A stretch of DNA of 37,530 bases from Acidimicrobiia bacterium (GCA_040881685.1 JBBECS010000053.1:1-37530), one strand, 5' to 3'; positions 24,691 to 31,828 are shown, counted from the stretch's first letter. Translations and numbers: made by a program. The notes: a model not told the origin generated them from the sequence alone.

Positions 24691-24843
24691 CTAGCGGGAC
24701 TCGCTGGCCTCGGCGAGGATCTCGGTCTCCGTCGCGAGGAGCTCGTCCTCACGGGACGGGTCGTCCTCGTCGGGTGGGCGCAGGCCGGGCGTCACCATGA
24801 CACCTGGCCGCTGGTTCTTGACGGCGATCTTCTCAAGCGGCAT
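24691..24843 (-). CDS. Candidate RiPP precursor peptide, 50 residues
   Basis: A 50-residue ORF with a strong Shine-Dalgarno sequence (GGAGGAC) directly before its ATG at 24843. The N-terminal half is basic and aliphatic (MPLEKIAVKNQRPGVMVTPG); the C-terminal half is very acidic (PPDEDDPSREDELLATETEI, ending AEASESR). It has no Cys, Trp, Tyr, Phe or His. It immediately precedes a RiPP radical SAM C-methyltransferase, from which a strong hairpin separates it, so I infer the peptide is the enzyme's substrate. The usual leader-core order is unclear: the Val/Pro/Thr-rich segment at 14-24 is the most plausible site of C-methylation, with the acidic tail as recognition part. Its start overlaps the upstream ORF by 11 nt. 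Confidence 0.7.
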   Translation of the reverse strand: MPLEKIAVKNQRPGVMVTPGLRPPDEDDPSREDELLATETEILAEASESR

Positions 24844-25087
24844 GAGTCCTCCGGAGTCGGTGCTTGCTGGGGCGCACGCTAGTCGGTCGCCGCCGGGCCA
24901 TGCGATACCCCCCTTCCAGCGAACCGAGATCGGCCACGCGCACGCCGGAGAGATCCTCGCCATCGAACTCCGATTGGACTGCGCCGACGACCGCGCGACA
25001 GAGTCCCCGCTCCTCGAACACGATCTCGTCTGCGCTGATGGTGAACTTGCGGCCCGGGAGCTCGATGTTGTGCGCCGTGAAGTGCAT
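24833..25087 (-). pseudogene. N-terminal remnant of a class I methyltransferase (84 codons)
   Basis: The 84-residue ORF has GGAGGAC before its ATG at 25087 and a TACTCT -10 candidate further up. Residues 1-61 look like the start of a class I SAM methyltransferase: HNIELPGRKFTI, then GVRVADLGSLEGGY, which is motif I (normally DLG-C-LEGGY). After motif I the sequence turns into low-complexity Arg-rich residues (RMARRRPTSVRPSKHRLRRT) and stops inside the next gene, so the catalytic domain is missing. I read it as a truncated methyltransferase whose promoter and ribosome site now serve the RiPP operon. A small functional protein is the alternative. Confidence 0.6.
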
Positions 25088-25106
25088 CTACGTCCTCCGA
25101 GCCCGA

Positions 25107-25112
25107 GAGTAG
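25107..25112 (-). promoter_or_regulatory. Putative -10 (TACTCT) of the RiPP-type operon
   Basis: On the minus strand TACTCT lies 19 nt before the ATG at 25087, leaving a short leader that contains GGAGGA. Confidence 0.35.
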
Positions 25113-25141
25113 GCTGCCGGTGTCAGCCCTGGCCGGTCCTT

Positions 25142-25159
25142 GCTACCGACAAGTAGCGT
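25142..25159 (+). promoter_or_regulatory. Inverted repeat over the -10 of the acyl-CoA dehydrogenase gene
   Basis: GCTAC-CGACAA-GTAGC (25142-25157) overlaps the -10 candidate TAGCGT (25154-25159), which ends 10 nt before the ATG at 25170. This is a plausible repressor site, such as for a TetR-type fatty-acid regulator; no regulator gene is visible. Confidence 0.35.
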
Positions 25160-25169
25160 CGGTGGCGAG

Positions 25170-26357
25170 ATGGACTTCACGGACACCCCGGACGAGGCGC
25201 GCTTTCGCGCCGAAGTGCGTTCGTGGCTCGCGGTGCACCTGAGCGGCGAGTTCGCGGAGCTCGGAGGCCGGGGCGGACCGGCCGACGAGAGCGGTTGGGA
25301 CACGCGCGTCGAGTGGGAGAAGCTGCTCGGTCGGGATCGCTGGCTCGGCATCTCGTGGCCCGAGGAGTACGGCGGCCGCAACGCCTCCTTCGCCGAGCAG
25401 GTGATCTTCAACGAGGAGTACGCCAAGGCCGACGCCCCCGCGCGCGTGAGCTTCTTCGGCGAGGGCCTCTTTGCTCCCACGCTGCTCGCCTACGGCACCG
25501 ACGAGCAGAAGCGGCGGTTCCTCCCCAAGATCCAGTCGGTCGAGGAGTTGTGGTGCCAGGGCTACTCCGAGCCCAACGCCGGCTCCGACCTTGCCAACGT
25601 GGCCACGCGCGGCGTGCTCGACGGCGACCAGTGGGTCGTGAACGGGCAGAAGGTCTGGACCACGCTGGCGCATCGATCGCAGTGGTGCTTCTGCGTCACC
25701 CGCACCGATCCCGAGTCGCACGGGCACCACGGTCTCTCGTACCTCTTGATCCCGATGGACCAGCCCGGGATCGAGGTGCGTCCCCTCAAGCAGATGACGG
25801 GGACGGCGGAGTTCAACGAGGTCTTCTTCACCGACGCGCGTACCGACAAGGCGAACTTGCTCGGCGAGGTGAACGACGGGTGGAAGGTCGCGATGGCCAC
25901 GCTCGGCTTCGAGCGGGGCACAGCGTTCCTCTCGCAGCAACTCGCGTTCCAGCGCGAGCTCCAGGAGCTGATCGAAGTCGCGCAAAAACGCGGTGCAACC
26001 GCCGAACCGGTCATCCGTCAGGAGCTCGCCGACTCGTACATCGGTGTGCAGATCATGAAGTACAACGGCATGCGCATGCTCACGGGTCTCGTGAAGAAGG
26101 GCGTGCTCGGGCCGGAGTCGAGCATCGGCAAGCTCTACTGGAGCAACTGGCACCGCACGCTCGGGGAGCGCGCGATGCACGTGCTCGGTGCCGACGGAGC
26201 CATCATCGAGAAGTCTGAGCCGGGCGCGTACGAGCTCGACGAGCTCCAACGCAGCTTCATGTTCAGCCGCTCGGAGACCATCTATGCGGGCTCCAGCGAG
26301 ATCCAGCGCAACATCATCGGCGAGCGGGTGCTCGGGCTCCCGCGCGAACCGAAGTGA
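25170..26357 (+). CDS. Acyl-CoA dehydrogenase (first of a pair)
   Basis: The 395-residue FAD enzyme of fatty-acyl or sterol side-chain beta-oxidation has the family landmarks WCQGYSEPNAGSDLANV (FAD/substrate loop), GQKVWTTLAHRS, RPLKQMTGTAEFNEVFF and the C-terminal YAGSSEIQRNIIGERVLGLPR. The ATG at 25170 gives the standard N-terminus DFTDTPDEARFRAEVRSWL. A second acyl-CoA dehydrogenase follows on the same strand after 170 nt. The pair resembles the heteromeric (alpha2beta2) actinobacterial enzymes such as those of sterol catabolism, so they may form one enzyme; this is inferred. Confidence 0.93.
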   Translation: MDFTDTPDEARFRAEVRSWLAVHLSGEFAELGGRGGPADESGWDTRVEWEKLLGRDRWLGISWPEEYGGRNASFAEQVIFNEEYAKADAPARVSFFGEGLFAPTLLAYGTDEQKRRFLPKIQSVEELWCQGYSEPNAGSDLANVATRGVLDGDQWVVNGQKVWTTLAHRSQWCFCVTRTDPESHGHHGLSYLLIPMDQPGIEVRPLKQMTGTAEFNEVFFTDARTDKANLLGEVNDGWKVAMATLGFERGTAFLSQQLAFQRELQELIEVAQKRGATAEPVIRQELADSYIGVQIMKYNGMRMLTGLVKKGVLGPESSIGKLYWSNWHRTLGERAMHVLGADGAIIEKSEPGAYELDELQRSFMFSRSETIYAGSSEIQRNIIGERVLGLPREPK

Positions 26358-26376
26358 GAGAGTGATGAATCGTCGC

Positions 26377-26471
26377 GGCCGCGAGCGAAGCGAGCAGGGG
26401 AGCGAGTGGCCGCGGGACGAGCATCGGGCAGCTTTGCTGCTCGACGCTCACGAGACGGCGCCTGCGCCGTC
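26377..26471. repeat. Hairpin-rich intergenic segment between the acyl-CoA dehydrogenase genes
   Basis: The segment holds CGCGGCC and GGCCGCG arms around a run of GCGAGC direct repeats (26377-26417), then GCAGC-TTT-GCTGC (26428-26440) and GACGGCGC-CT-GCGCCGTC (26454-26471). There is no coding sense. Similar mosaic hairpins occur at 27862-27920 and 32104-32157. Confidence 0.5.
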
Positions 26472-26527
26472 GACCAAAGAGTTGGTTCCCGGCCCGCAAC
26501 GAGCGAGCCGATAGAGGAGGAGTTGTT

Positions 26528-27658
26528 GTGAACTTCGCGTTCTCGGAAGAGCAGGACCAGCTGCGTGACGCAGTGGGCAAGTTCATGGAGTCGAAGTCGC
26601 CCTCGAGTGAGGTGCGCCGGCTCATGGAGACCGGGGAGGGCTTCGACCCCGCCGTGTGGAAGCAGATGGCCCAGGAGCTCGGACTCCAGAGCCTGCACCT
26701 CCCCGAGGCGCACGGCGGACAGGGCTTCACGTTCGTCGAGCTCGGCATCGTGCTCGAAGAGATGGGCAAGGTGCTGCTCTGCGCGCCGTACTTCTCGACG
26801 GTGTGCCTCGCGGCCAACGCGATCATGAACGCAGGAACGGATGCGCAACAGGGTGAGCTGCTCCCTGGCATCGCGTCGGGCGACACGATCGCAGCGCTGG
26901 CGTTCACGGAGCCCAACGGCAAGTGGGACGCGGCCGGGATCACCATGGAGGCCAAGGGCAAGGGCGACGCCTGGACACTCGAGGGCACGAAGATGTTCGT
27001 GCTCGACGGCCACACCGCCAACACGATCGTCGTGGTTGCGCGTCAATCTGGGACCACCGGCGACGACGGCATCGGGTTCTTCGTGGTCGACGGCGACGCC
27101 AAGGGCTTGACGCGTACGCCGCTCGCGACGATGGACCAGACGCGCAAGCAAGCGCGTCTCGACTTCTCCGGCGTCGCCGCGCGTCCTCTCGGCGAGGTCG
27201 GCAAGGGGTGGGCCGCACTCTCGAAGACCCTCGACCAGGCCGCAGTGTGCCTGGCGAACGAGATGGTCGGCGGCGCGCAGCGGGTGCTCGACATGGCCGT
27301 CGAGTACGCCAAGGTGCGAGTGCAGTTCGGCCGGCCAATCGGATCCTTCCAAGCGATCAAGCACAAGTGCGCCGACATGCTGCTCGAGGTGGAGTCGGGC
27401 AAGTCAGCCGCGTACTACGCGGCGTGGGCGGCCGCCGAGGACAACGAGGAGCTGCCCGTCGTCGCGAGCCTGGCCAAGGCCTACTGCTCCGACGCCTACT
27501 TCCATGCCGCAGCCGAGAACATCCAGATCCACGGCGGGATCGGCTTCACGTGGGAGCACGACGCGCACCTCTACTTCAAGCGGGCCAAGAGCTCCGAGAT
27601 CCTGCTGGGAGACGCCACCTATCACCGGGAGCTGCTCGCACAGCGCATCGGCATCTAG
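26528..27658 (+). CDS. Acyl-CoA dehydrogenase (second of a pair)
   Basis: The 376-residue acyl-CoA dehydrogenase-fold protein starts NFAFSEEQDQLRDAVGKFM and has ALAFTEPNGKWDAAGI, TLDQAAVCLANEMVGGAQRVLDMAVEYAKVRVQFGRPIGSFQAIKHKCADM (in pieces), and IHGGIGFTWEHDAHLYFKRA at the C-terminus. The last region lacks the classical Y-x-G-[TS]-x-E base motif that its partner keeps, a pattern found in the non-catalytic or FAD-binding subunit of alpha2beta2 dehydrogenases. The GTG at 26528 has GGAGGAG upstream. Confidence 0.92.
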   Translation: MNFAFSEEQDQLRDAVGKFMESKSPSSEVRRLMETGEGFDPAVWKQMAQELGLQSLHLPEAHGGQGFTFVELGIVLEEMGKVLLCAPYFSTVCLAANAIMNAGTDAQQGELLPGIASGDTIAALAFTEPNGKWDAAGITMEAKGKGDAWTLEGTKMFVLDGHTANTIVVVARQSGTTGDDGIGFFVVDGDAKGLTRTPLATMDQTRKQARLDFSGVAARPLGEVGKGWAALSKTLDQAAVCLANEMVGGAQRVLDMAVEYAKVRVQFGRPIGSFQAIKHKCADMLLEVESGKSAAYYAAWAAAEDNEELPVVASLAKAYCSDAYFHAAAENIQIHGGIGFTWEHDAHLYFKRAKSSEILLGDATYHRELLAQRIGI

Positions 27659-27758
27659 CCCAGCCGAGATCCGGCCGCCGACGCCCAGGAAAGGTGGAAG
27701 CGCGGCTTCAGCCAAACCCTCTTTTCTCCGATGAATCTCGGGCATGGGAGGAGGGGTG

Positions 27759-27851
27759 ATGAGCGCATTCGCAGAGGACCTCGTGCGCCGGAGCGCCGTC
27801 GGTCTCGTGCTGACCGCGCTCGTGCTCGCGATCCACACTTCGCTGACTTGA
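27759..27851 (+). CDS. Small single-pass membrane peptide, 30 residues
   Basis: A short ORF (MSAFAEDLVRRSAVGLVLTA, then LVLAIHTSLT) with a strong Shine-Dalgarno sequence GGAGGGG just before the ATG. Residues 12-28 form one hydrophobic helix. It is below normal gene-calling size. It precedes the MauD/MauE/light-chain-like cluster on the same strand and may be its first member. Function unknown. Confidence 0.5.
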   Translation: MSAFAEDLVRRSAVGLVLTALVLAIHTSLT

Positions 27852-27861
27852 ACGAGCGTGA

Positions 27862-27920
27862 GCGCCGCGGGTACCCGCGGCGCAGCGAGTGGGGCCAAAG
27901 CGGCCCGGGCGCGAAGCGCC
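27862..27920. repeat. Three-stem intergenic element, copy 1
   Basis: Three consecutive stems: a perfect 22-nt palindrome (GCGCCGCGGGT and its complement, 27862-27883); GGGCC-AAAGC-GGCCC (27892-27906); GGCGC-GAA-GCGCC (27908-27920). A second copy at 32104-32157 has the same order and spacing with changed but still paired stems. It sits just before the MauD-like gene. Confidence 0.6.
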
Positions 27921-27959
27921 AGGAGCGGAGAGGTTGAGCACCTGGGCCGACTACAGCCG

Positions 27960-28742
27960 GTGACAGACTGGATCGCCATGGCCGTTCTCGTGACCGTGCT
28001 CGCTGTCGTCATGGCGCTGCTGGCTGTCCTCGTCGCCGGTCTGCTGCGAAGCCACGCGGAGATTCTGCGCGCACTGCACGGCCTCGGCGCGGGTCTCGAT
28101 CCCGATGCCGAGGGCGACGCCACGCCGACGCACCTCGGTGTCACCGTGCCCCGCCCACGCGCCGAGCCGCGCGCCGCGGCCGACGTGAGCGGTACCACGC
28201 CGTCAGGCGACGCGGTGAGCGTCTCGATCTCAGGCGCTCGCCACTCGACCCTGCTCGCATTCCTCACAACCGGTTGCACGACATGTGCCGACTTCTGGTC
28301 AGCGTTCGCGAACCCCGACGGGTTGCGTGTTCCTGGAGACGCGCGCCTGCTTGTCGTCACCAAGGGTGAAGAGGCGGAAAGTGTGACGCGCGTGCGCAAA
28401 TTCGCACCACGGGACCTCTCGGTGGTGATGTCGAGCGAGGCATGGGACGCGTACGACGTGCCGGTTGCTCCGTACTTCGCCTACGTGGACGGGCCGACGA
28501 GCGCCATCGTCGGCGAGGGGGCGGCGATGACGTGGGAGCACCTCGTCGGGATGATGGAGCAGGCCATCGCCGACGCAGGGCTCAGCACGAGCGGCCGCGG
28601 CGGGCGGCGGCGTCGGGCGGGCGGCCGGGCGCGGGAGGCGCGCGCGGATGCCGATCTGCTCCGCGCCGGCATCGAGCCCGGGCACCCGAGCCTCTATCCC
28701 ACGAGTGAGGACGATCTCCATGACTCGGGCGGTCCCGAGTGA
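27960..28742 (+). CDS. MauD-like membrane-anchored thioredoxin-fold protein
   Basis: The 260-residue protein has an N-terminal transmembrane anchor (about residues 6-29) and an extracytoplasmic thioredoxin-like domain with Cys106-Thr-Thr-Cys109 in TLLAFLTTGCTTCADFW, then VMSSEAWDAYDVPVAPYFAYVDG, the cis-Pro region. The C-terminus is Arg/Ala-rich. MauD proteins act with MauE in forming the many disulfides of the methylamine dehydrogenase light chain, and a MauE-like and a light-chain-like gene follow here. The GTG at 27960 is chosen; ATG 27978 is the alternative. Its stop overlaps the next start (GTGA). Confidence 0.75.
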   Translation: MTDWIAMAVLVTVLAVVMALLAVLVAGLLRSHAEILRALHGLGAGLDPDAEGDATPTHLGVTVPRPRAEPRAAADVSGTTPSGDAVSVSISGARHSTLLAFLTTGCTTCADFWSAFANPDGLRVPGDARLLVVTKGEEAESVTRVRKFAPRDLSVVMSSEAWDAYDVPVAPYFAYVDGPTSAIVGEGAAMTWEHLVGMMEQAIADAGLSTSGRGGRRRRAGGRAREARADADLLRAGIEPGHPSLYPTSEDDLHDSGGPE

Positions 28743-29242
28743 GCGAGATCGAGGCGCACGGCCTCGCCGTCGACCTCCCTGCTGGTTGGGAGGGTCGGGT
28801 GTTCCGCCGTGCCGAGGCCGGAGAAGTGCAGGCGGCAGGGGTCGTCGGAGCGTCTGCGCCGCCAGGGGAGCTGACCTTTCCCGTCGTGCACGTCGCATCG
28901 ATTCCGATCCCCAACGACGCGGCTGACTACGGCAGCGACCTGGTCGAGTCGCTCGGTCCTGACGACGCGTTCATCGTGCTCAAGGAGTTCGAGCCGGCCG
29001 ACGCCACACAACCGTTGTTCGCGCGAGCAGGCATGCCTGAGCTGGCGCCCGAGGACTTCGACCCTGCGGGTCTCCAACGCCAGCTGTCCGGCCAGGCGGG
29101 TCGGCAAGAGTTCTTCCACGAGGCCGGTCGCGCGTTCTGCGTGTATGTGGTTCTCGGGAGCTACAGCCGCCGGAACGAGGTGGTACCCGCCGTCAACGCG
29201 GTGCTCGCCGGCATCCGCATCGATCCAGGTGCCGCGGGGTGA
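28739..29242 (+). CDS. Hypothetical protein in the Mau-like cluster
   Basis: The 167-residue protein has no signal peptide or membrane segment. It starts HGLAVDLPAGWEGRVFRR and contains VVHVASIPIPNDAADYGSDLVESLGPDDAFIVLKEF (in pieces) and RAFCVYVVLGSYSRR. The beta-rich pattern resembles small PsbP/LpqN-like folds only loosely; I do not assign a family. The start overlaps the MauD-like stop by 4 nt and its stop overlaps the MauE-like start, so it is firmly part of this operon. Confidence 0.75.
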   Translation: MSEIEAHGLAVDLPAGWEGRVFRRAEAGEVQAAGVVGASAPPGELTFPVVHVASIPIPNDAADYGSDLVESLGPDDAFIVLKEFEPADATQPLFARAGMPELAPEDFDPAGLQRQLSGQAGRQEFFHEAGRAFCVYVVLGSYSRRNEVVPAVNAVLAGIRIDPGAAG

Positions 29243-29769
29243 ACGCCGCGGCCGGCCCGTTCATGATCGCGGCGACACTTCTCGGTCTCGCGGGAGCGTT
29301 CAAAGCGGCGTCGCCACGCGACACCGCCAACGCGCTTCGCGGCGTCGGGTTGCCCGGCGCGCCGTGGTTGGTCCGCGCCGGCGGCGCGTTCGAAGCGGCG
29401 GTTGGCGCGTACGCGATCGTCGAAGGCGACCGGCTCGGTGCCGCGCTGGTCGCGGTGTCCTACCTCCTCTTCGCCGGGTTCGTCGCGATCGCCCTTGGCC
29501 GAGGCGTTCCCATCGCGACGTGCGGGTGCTTCGGCAAGGCCGACACGCCACCGAGCCTCGTGCACGTGGGGTTCGACCTTGCTGCGGCGGGCGCAGCGAT
29601 CGCGGTCGTCGTCGACCCCACCGCCGGGATGGCTGACACCGTGGCGGATCAACCGCTCGCGGGTGTGCCGTACGTGCTGCTCGTGATCACCGGGACGTTC
29701 CTCGCCTTCCTTGCGCTCACGGCACTCCCACGCACGCTGGCACTTGTGCGCGAGGCTCGAACGGCATGA
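29239..29769 (+). CDS. MauE/DoxX-like redox-associated membrane protein
   Basis: The 176-residue integral membrane protein has about four helices (roughly 5-23, 66-88, 107-126, 142-164) and the redox motif Cys95-Gly-Cys97-Phe-Gly between helices, characteristic of MauE/MauE-like DoxX relatives. MauE together with MauD is required for the disulfides of the methylamine dehydrogenase light chain; here it probably supplies oxidising or reducing power to fold the Cys-rich protein encoded next. Start and stop both overlap neighbours by 4 nt. Confidence 0.85.
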   Translation: MNAAAGPFMIAATLLGLAGAFKAASPRDTANALRGVGLPGAPWLVRAGGAFEAAVGAYAIVEGDRLGAALVAVSYLLFAGFVAIALGRGVPIATCGCFGKADTPPSLVHVGFDLAAAGAAIAVVVDPTAGMADTVADQPLAGVPYVLLVITGTFLAFLALTALPRTLALVREARTA

Positions 29770-31361
29770 CCGAACGCAGCAGGGGCGTCGGCGTCGCCAA
29801 CTGGCTCGTCTCCAAGACGAGCGGCCTACTGGATTCCCGACTGTCGCGGCGCAGCTTCATCTCGCGTGCGACCCTCGTCGGCACCGCCGTTGCGGCCACC
29901 GGCTGCAAGGTGATCACGAAACAAGGTGCGCCGTACACGCGCATCACCGACTGTCCGGGCGGGACGCTGTGCCGTGACGGTTACACCGAGTTCTGCTGCG
30001 TCATCAACAAGGGAGTGAACGCGTGCCCGCCGAACACGATCTCCGCCGGATGGTGGCGCGCTGACTACTCGGTCTACTGCAACGGCACCCGCTACTACAT
30101 CGACTGCAACGAGGTGTGCTGTGGACCTCGGCGCGGTGACGGCTTCTGCGCCGGGTGCTCACCGTGCCGGTGCGCCGCCGGGTGTCACACCCGCAAGGTG
30201 CACTGCAACTACTTCCGATACGGCCAGTGCAACCAGCACGTCGGCAGCGTGGGCCCGATCGCCTGCCGCATGGTCACGTGCGTGCCGCCGTACAACCTCA
30301 ACATCGGGTGCAGCCCGTCGGGCGCCGTCGACAACTCGACCGCGGGCCACTACACCGACTGCAGCAAGTACACGCCTCCGCCACCTCCCCCGCCGGTACC
30401 CGTGCTCCTCGCGGTCGGTTCGGCCGCCACCGACGGTGCCGGCGCGATGGTCGTGGCCGCGAGAGGTTCCGACGCGGCCGTCTGGACGACGCGGTGGGAC
30501 GGCACGACGTTCGGTGCGTGGGAGTCCCTCGGGGGGACCGTGTCGTCTCGGGTCGCCATCGCCTTGATGGGCGGGACGACCCTCGCAGCCGCCAAGGACA
30601 ACGCGCGGCGCATGATCTGGGCGCTGCACGACGGCACCGCCTGGTCGGCCTGGCAGCCGTTCGACGGCGAGATCGCGTCCGATCCCCTGCTCGTCAACGT
30701 TGGCTCGGTCGTGGTCGCCGTCGCCCGCGGCGTGAACGGTGTCGTGCACTTCCGAGCCTGGGACGGGACGCAATGGGCGCCGTGGTCGGGTACGAGCGGC
30801 GTCACCCTCTCCGATCCGATGGCCACGCCGACAGGAACGAATGCCGCGCTCACGACCCGCGGAGTCAACGGCGTGCCGCACCATGCCGTGCTCACTGAGA
30901 CCGGTTGGGGGGGTTGGACCGGGCTGAGCGGTGTGATCTCGAGCGACCCGGTCGTCGTCACGAAGGGCTCGGGCGCGCTGCTCATCGCGCGTGGGCTGAA
31001 CTATCGGTTGTTCGCGCACGGCATCGCGACGACGCCGAATGGATGGGACACGCTCCCCAACATCATCGCCACCTCTGAGCCGGCAGGGTGCGAATTCGGC
31101 GGCGAGGTTCACGTGTTCGTCCGGGGGACCGACTACGCGGTCTGGTGGATCCACGGTGACGCCGGCGCATGGTCGGCGTGGACGAGTCTCGGCCTCGACG
31201 CGCGATCGAGCCCGGTCGTCGTCTTCGACGGGACCGCGATCAATGTGTTCGTGCTCGGGAGCGACTCCGAGCTCTGGTATCAACGCTGGGACGGCGCCAC
31301 GTGGACGGGCTGGGCGTCGGTGACCGGTCTGACGATCGCTCCGGCCAAGGGCTACGCGTAG
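29766..31361 (+). CDS. Tat-exported light-chain-like (MauA-type) Cys-rich domain fused to a W-rich beta-propeller
   Basis: 531 residues. Residues 25-47 are a Tat signal (SRRSFISRATLVGTAVAATGC) ending in a possible lipobox Cys47. Residues 60-200 hold 20 Cys and resemble the methylamine dehydrogenase light chain: CPPNTISAGWWRADYSVYC... and DCNEVCCG parallel CPPGT...SW...C and DCCG of MauA. Trp96 aligns with the TTQ quinone Trp (Trp57 in Paracoccus). There is no other Trp in the domain, so the second TTQ residue is missing. A Pro run (204-210) leads to about 320 residues of repeats with WDGTxWxxWxxLxG motifs, a PLL/DUF346-type lectin-like propeller. Co-encoded MauD/MauE-like proteins would form its disulfides. 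Secreted or lipid-anchored; activity unknown. Confidence 0.8.
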   Translation: MTERSRGVGVANWLVSKTSGLLDSRLSRRSFISRATLVGTAVAATGCKVITKQGAPYTRITDCPGGTLCRDGYTEFCCVINKGVNACPPNTISAGWWRADYSVYCNGTRYYIDCNEVCCGPRRGDGFCAGCSPCRCAAGCHTRKVHCNYFRYGQCNQHVGSVGPIACRMVTCVPPYNLNIGCSPSGAVDNSTAGHYTDCSKYTPPPPPPPVPVLLAVGSAATDGAGAMVVAARGSDAAVWTTRWDGTTFGAWESLGGTVSSRVAIALMGGTTLAAAKDNARRMIWALHDGTAWSAWQPFDGEIASDPLLVNVGSVVVAVARGVNGVVHFRAWDGTQWAPWSGTSGVTLSDPMATPTGTNAALTTRGVNGVPHHAVLTETGWGGWTGLSGVISSDPVVVTKGSGALLIARGLNYRLFAHGIATTPNGWDTLPNIIATSEPAGCEFGGEVHVFVRGTDYAVWWIHGDAGAWSAWTSLGLDARSSPVVVFDGTAINVFVLGSDSELWYQRWDGATWTGWASVTGLTIAPAKGYA

Positions 31362-31363
31362 GA

Positions 31364-31828
31364 GTGGAGCTCGTCGCCGCGTTCCTGGTGGTCGGGCTCG
31401 TCGTAGCGATCGCAGCGGTGTTCGTGGTGCGCGAGGCCGGTCGCCTGGCGCGCAAGCCCCCGCCGGCGTTGTTCGACGCCGAGGACGCGTACGAATGGAT
31501 CGTGGAGCATGTGCCTGACGATGTCGCGGCGACGCTCACAACCGGTGACGTGCGGCGCATCCTCGACCTCCAGATCGAGTTCTTCGAACGGCACGGGGTG
31601 TCTCCGAACGGTACGACTACCTCGCCCGACGGGCCTGTAGTCGTCGGTGGCGCCGAGCAGGTCGCGTACATCGTCGAGCGATCGGCCGAGACGGGCGAAG
31701 CGTTCATCCCCGAGCAGGTGCACGCGGTCGTCGAGACGCAGCTCGCCTATCTGCGTGAGATCGGCGCCATCGGGCCGCTGGCCACGCCTGCCGACCAGGA
31801 CGAGCCCCCAAGTCCACCGCGCGGCTGA
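31364..31828 (+). CDS. Hypothetical membrane-anchored protein
   Basis: The 154-residue protein has a hydrophobic N-terminus (ELVAAFLVVGLVVAIAAVFVV, in two parts, residues 2-22) followed by a cytoplasmic-like soluble domain with EDAYEWIVEHVPDDVAATLTTGDVRRILDLQIEFF (in pieces) and a short Pro-rich tail. It starts with GTG 2 nt after the preceding stop, so it belongs to the same operon. I do not recognise the family well; actinobacterial proteins of this shape are uncharacterised. Confidence 0.72.
   Translation: MELVAAFLVVGLVVAIAAVFVVREAGRLARKPPPALFDAEDAYEWIVEHVPDDVAATLTTGDVRRILDLQIEFFERHGVSPNGTTTSPDGPVVVGGAEQVAYIVERSAETGEAFIPEQVHAVVETQLAYLREIGAIGPLATPADQDEPPSPPRG

Noticed and set aside
24602-25169. 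Cobalamin riboswitch for the B12-dependent radical SAM operon
   Set aside because: The upstream region is only 82 nt with a short leader and has no B12-box-like sequence.
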